Below are positions 60,057-64,000 of a stretch of DNA of 64,000 nucleotides, piece by piece. Numbering within the stretch: the first letter of the stretch is position 1; the number at the start of each line of letters is the position of its first letter. The notes under the pieces are model-generated. The model saw nothing but the letters and a program-made list of their open reading frames with translations. It searched no databases and had not been told where the DNA came from. Made by a program: the position numbers and the translations under genes. The stretch lies in the NCBI GenBank assembly GCA_028023455.1, contig JAQFVV010006199.1, forward strand, positions 1,548,001 to 1,612,000, given 5' to 3'. The stretch comes from Epiperipatus broadwayi. Taxonomy: Eukaryota > Onychophora > Udeonychophora > Euonychophora > Peripatidae.

Positions 60057-60484
60057 GTAATCAAATATTACAAAAAGGTAAAAGTTGAAACTCAAGACTT
60101 TTACAATGCACTAAGCATGCGTTTGGCTGATCACTGCCAGAATCATAGTGCTGTATTAATTTGGCAGTTGAAAATTATGCCCATATATGAATGTAATTTA
60201 TTATGTCAATGAGGCATAATATGTAAATGTGACATTTAAGTGTTCTATTTTTTCAATAATAGAATACAGAATTCTTTCTTTTAATTGCATTTGGATCCTT
60301 TAAATGCTGCATTTACATATTAAGCCTCATTTACATAATAAATTACATCCATATATAGGCATAATTTCCAACTGCTAAATTAATACTGCACTATAATTCT
60401 GGGAGTGATCTGCCAAAAGCTTGCTTAGTGCATTATAAAAGTCTTGAATTTTAAGTTTTATCTTTTTGTAATACTCGATTATAA
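60057..60484. mobile_element. Fold-back element, ~175-185-bp arms
   Basis: The arms 60057-60232 and 60300-60484 are reverse complements at roughly 85-90% identity by eye. Shared words include TTCAAGACTTTTA(C/T)AATGCA, ATTAATTT(G/A)GCAGTTG and AATTTATTATGT(C/A)AATGAGG. The loop of about 67 bases is AT-rich. There is no coding capacity; the 60024-60212 ORF lies in the left arm. No clear target duplication was found. This is a MITE-like hairpin of unknown superfamily, able to yield a long double-stranded RNA if transcribed. Confidence 0.85.
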
Positions 60485-61035
60485 TGATTTGATAATTAAA
60501 GAAAAGAGAATTAAATATTTAGAATTAATGAATTATTTGAATATGTGTGTAATGTTAATTTATTCAAGGTTAAATAAAAGTTAACTTGACTAAATCACAA
60601 TCGCATACCAAAATAATAAACTTTGGCAGTTTTGAAATTTTGCAATGCCTCTTTGTAGTTTTATCTAGATTAAAATAGGCATTACTGAATTATCAGTGTA
60701 TATTTTATGTGTGTGTATGTGCATTTCTTAATTAAGATTAATTGGTAGAAGCAATGGTAAATTCACACTGATGATAATTGATTGTTTTTTTTTTTAATCC
60801 TTGCTTTTTCACAGTGCTTTTTATTAAGAATTCTTCTGAATCATCTTTTCCCAATAGATTGTTAAACTTATATATAACAGTTCTATTTTACAATTATTAT
60901 ATGTAGCTCTTTTTATATTACAACTTAGAGCATTTGAGAGCATATCAATTCATGGGCAAAATAAAATATTAGTTGTAAAGCTGATAGATGGCACTTAAGT
61001 GCTCAGAAGCAAATTTATAGCATCCTGCTTTTTAA
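60485..61035. other. AT-rich spacer
   Basis: No gene recognised. Confidence 0.5.
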
Positions 61036-62238
61036 TACACCTGGGTCTCTTTTTACGCGGACTTATTTAACACGATTTTGAAGTTACGCGATTTGTGTTT
61101 CACCGGAAGTCGACCTCCGATAATGCGCTATTACTTTAAATAATCAATTTCACGCACTTACGTTATATTGAAAGTAATAGCACTTTATTGGAATTCTACT
61201 TTCATCTTAGTAATTTCAATATTTTCAGTGCTTTATAATAGTAAGATTTTATGCAATAATGAAATTAAAATCATAATTTCCACATTTTATGTATACACAC
61301 ATTAAATTTTACAAGATTATAATGTAAATTTGTTCAAACATTGTATGTGTTAATTTTGCATTTTAAATCACATTCTGTTTTTGCTTTTTTAAAAAAGAAC
61401 CTAATCAATTATTAATCATTTAGTGTCCACAAGTTTATTTTTAAAAGGTCAGTAATAGCAGTGGGCACAATTAAAAATTAAAATCTGATTTTTAATTGTA
61501 ATTAACAATTTAAAAATTACTTGGGAGGCTTGAAATTAATGTGATGTAAAACGAAATTTGATTTTTAAACTGAATTGAAAATTAAAGACAAAAATAAGAA
61601 TTTAATTTTTAGTTGTTAGTTTTAATTAAATTTTTTCCCAGCAGTGGTGAATAAATGTCTTTTTATTATCATAAGTCTAAGTTCATAAACAATTAATAAA
61701 ATCATCGTCATCGTCAACAGAAAACCATTAACACAACATGAGAGTGAACTTGGCGCTAGTTGTATTTTCTCTTGTGAGAATAATTGCTGAGATATTCTTG
61801 ACTTCGTTTAAGGAGAAGCCAAATACATCACGTCACATCACATGAGAATCTGATTTTTTACTAGTTTGCAAATGAACGTGTTTTTGGGCAAATAGCGATA
61901 ATAATTAAAACGTGTATAAAAAAAATGTAAATTACTGTACTGAAAATTATGCATAAAAATATATTATTTTGAATAAAATTAATATTATAGTTAAAAAAAG
62001 TTTGTCTTGTATCAATTTTTTTCAAATTTGAAATTTTTTATTAGTCATATTTTATTTCCTTATTATTATTTTTTTTTTTTTGTGAGAATTTTAAAGTAAT
62101 TTTACGTTGGTGCTTTGCTTTTACGCGAATTTTGAAAAATCACAGACCGCATCCCCCCTTTTTCAATGTAAGTTACGTCTATTTTTGCGCGCGTTTTCTG
62201 AGGAACCTATCTATCGCATAAAACGAGACCCAGGTGTA
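61036..62238. mobile_element. pogo/Tigger-like non-autonomous element with TA duplication
   Basis: The left end, CACCTGGGTCTCTTTTTACG, and the reverse complement of the right end, CACCTGGGTCTCGTTTTATG, match at 18 of 20 positions. Each is flanked by TA (61036-61037 and 62237-62238), the Tc1/mariner target duplication. The TIR proper spans 61038-62236. CA-starting ends, CpG-bearing subterminal words such as TTACGCG, and CCGCATCCCCCC near the right end resemble pogo/Tigger elements. The 1.2-kb interior is AT-rich and has no transposase frame, so it is a deletion derivative or MITE. Confidence 0.8.
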
Positions 62239-64000
62239 CATTAAAATATATAATTGGTTATTCTTTTTATATACAATAGAAAAATTTTAATGTAATTTTT
62301 ATTTTTTTTAATTATTAATGTTGTTATTTGAGAGTTGTGACAGATTTTTAAAAAAATCACATTTTGATTGCAAACTATGTATGATTAGATTTACATATGA
62401 TATGAAATTATGGCATCTATAAACACAAATATATGAAGAACAGAAATGAACATCCATAAATCATTGTGTCTGGCTTGCTTTAATGCAAATTATATATATA
62501 TTGATTTATATATAATTATTTTTTACTAATTAATTTTTTACTTTCATGTATTGTTTATAGTTGACTAAATAGTCTGATTATAAAGACAAGTGAAAGAAGT
62601 TACCTATCTGTGATGCTCATGACTTGAAGTTTGAATTTAACTGGATAAAATTTGAAATTTTTTTTTAAATTCTAAAAAAGCTTAGAACTTATATTTAAGT
62701 AATTGACTATAGCCAACTCAGTAAGATAGACTCCTTAATATCGAATTGTTGAATAGAGAAAGGTAAGAGCAAGTTTAGGAAAACTAATAAAAATCCTCAT
62801 TACTTCGTAGTTTTGCAAACATGGTTAATAATGCTTTTTCTTCTAAGAATTTGTGTGTATATGAGTGTGGAGAGAAAAGATATTATTGGAAAAGTTTTTA
62901 TTCCCCAATGGGCTATATAAAAGCTTTTAATTTTATATATATGATGTGTGCATATATAGGATGTGTGCATATATAGGTGACAACTAAATTAAAAATAATT
63001 TAATTATATTTTACTAAGAATTTTCATATAGAATTAATTAGTTAATTGGCTTCAAAATAGAACCCTATATTTTTAAGCTCATTATTTTCACATGCAGCTT
63101 AAATAGAGATTATTTATATGGTTAGTTGATCATGAAGCCAAATAATATTAAAGTGATGGTAGTGGCAATGAGTTTTAGTTTGAATAAGACGTATTCTATC
63201 TTGGCAGAAAGCAACCCAAAAGCTTTTTTCTTATCAAAAAATTACTCTAATGAATCAACTGTCCAGATATCAAATAGTTGTTTAGAAAATGATGCTTATA
63301 AATAATATAAACGTTTAGATTAAATTATTTTCAGAGTTTCTTTTAAGCAATTGTTCAAAGAATTTAATTTCATATTTGATCTCTTTTTAAAGTTTACTGT
63401 AAAAAAAAATAATTGAGAGTCGGAGAAAAAATCTGAAGAGAAAGCTGTTAGTTTTATTATGAGGAAGAGGATACAGGTTGATGGTTCATACTGTTTGTTG
63501 CAGAATGTCAATTGCTGGAAACAGAGAAAATAACACTACAATATAGTCATGTAAAGTTAGAACATGTGGTTGTCTCATTTGATGGAATTTTGTGATTGTA
63601 ATGTTTTATATCTGTGATATATAATAATTCTTTTGATCATTCATAAGGAAAAGCTTTGCTTTTGACGTGGTAAAGTTCTTTAGCCATTTTTTTTGTATGT
63701 CTGCACATATATATATATATATATATGCTTAGTAACTTTAGTTAAATAATTTAAGTATTTGTTAAAGGTCAGTATTTGTAATTTTAATCATTCTACTTTG
63801 TGATTCTTGTTATTATCACATCTTTGACAACTTTGACAGATGCACAAATTAAAAACTTGCTTATAATTACTGATGGGGAAATAATAGATTTGCGATTTTT
63901 TTTAAAGATGATTTGTGAATCATTTACTAAGCTCAGATCAGCTTTAGAAAACCAGATATAAAAAATGATGCAATCATTGAAATTAAAATCTTGGAGAAAA
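62239..64000. other. AT-rich spacer
   Basis: Contains a 17-bp perfect tandem duplication at 62944-62977 and an (AT)n run near 63706-63726. No gene recognised. Confidence 0.5.
62944..62977. repeat. 17-bp tandem duplication
   Basis: ATGTGTGCATATATAGG occurs twice in tandem without mismatch. Confidence 0.9.

Noticed and set aside
1-64000. Bacterial features: operons, Shine-Dalgarno sites, CRISPR arrays, rho-independent terminators
   Set aside because: None supported; intronic/intergenic eukaryotic repeats explain the window.

Overview
This window looks like non-coding DNA from an AT-rich animal genome, probably an invertebrate. It is roughly three-quarters A+T and dense in poly(A)/poly(T) tracts and short (AT)n and (TG)n runs. 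It has no operons, ribosome-binding sites or long intact genes. Every protein signature I can name belongs to a eukaryotic transposable element, and all are decayed by stops, frameshifts or truncation. The species cannot be placed from this sequence. No complete tRNA, rRNA, CRISPR array or viral genome was seen.

Layout. 0.24-1.07 kb, minus strand: a fossil Merlin/IS1595-type transposase with all three catalytic acidic residues still recognisable. 4.19-4.33 kb: a small element with perfect 30-bp inverted ends. 4.96-7.77 kb, minus: a LINE with endonuclease, reverse transcriptase and C-terminal zinc-knuckle region, interrupted by a 33-base G run where the start of the RT domain should be. 8.9-19.3 kb: mostly AT-rich spacer with tRNA-like/SINE fragments, two exon-like candidates, a 100-codon unexplained ORF and a 27-bp hairpin. 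20.23-20.53 kb: a complete hAT-type MITE with a perfect 8-bp target duplication. 25.1 kb: a faint LINE remnant. 27.4 kb: an unexplained 68-codon open frame. 32.6 kb: a retroposed tRNA-like fragment. 33.8-34.9 kb: the 3' half of an RTE-like LINE. 35.2-38.3 kb: exon-like candidates, including a 27-nt microexon with excellent splice sites. 41.03-42.19 kb: an unusual 1.16-kb element with 68-bp terminal inverted repeats enclosing a degenerate tandem array of about 150-bp units.

46.0-53.2 kb is a nested cluster: a second RTE copy, a dispersed repeat (called U here) split by a ZBED/hAT transposon, a second U copy in inverted orientation, a partial third, a third RTE copy, and the 3' part of another LINE. 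54.25-55.94 kb is an array of about 360-bp units, first direct and then inverted. 60.06-60.48 kb is a fold-back element with about 175-bp arms. 61.04-62.24 kb is a pogo/Tigger-like non-autonomous element flanked by TA.

No genes are seen working together. The best reading is intergenic or large-intron DNA that has accumulated several transposon classes. If a host gene crosses the window, the candidates are the in-frame 33-nt, 90-nt and 27-nt exon-like segments on the plus strand. These rest on splice-site shape alone and need transcript or conservation evidence. The most unusual structures are the 41-42 kb inverted-repeat/tandem-repeat element and the 46.7-50.2 kb nested palindromic complex.
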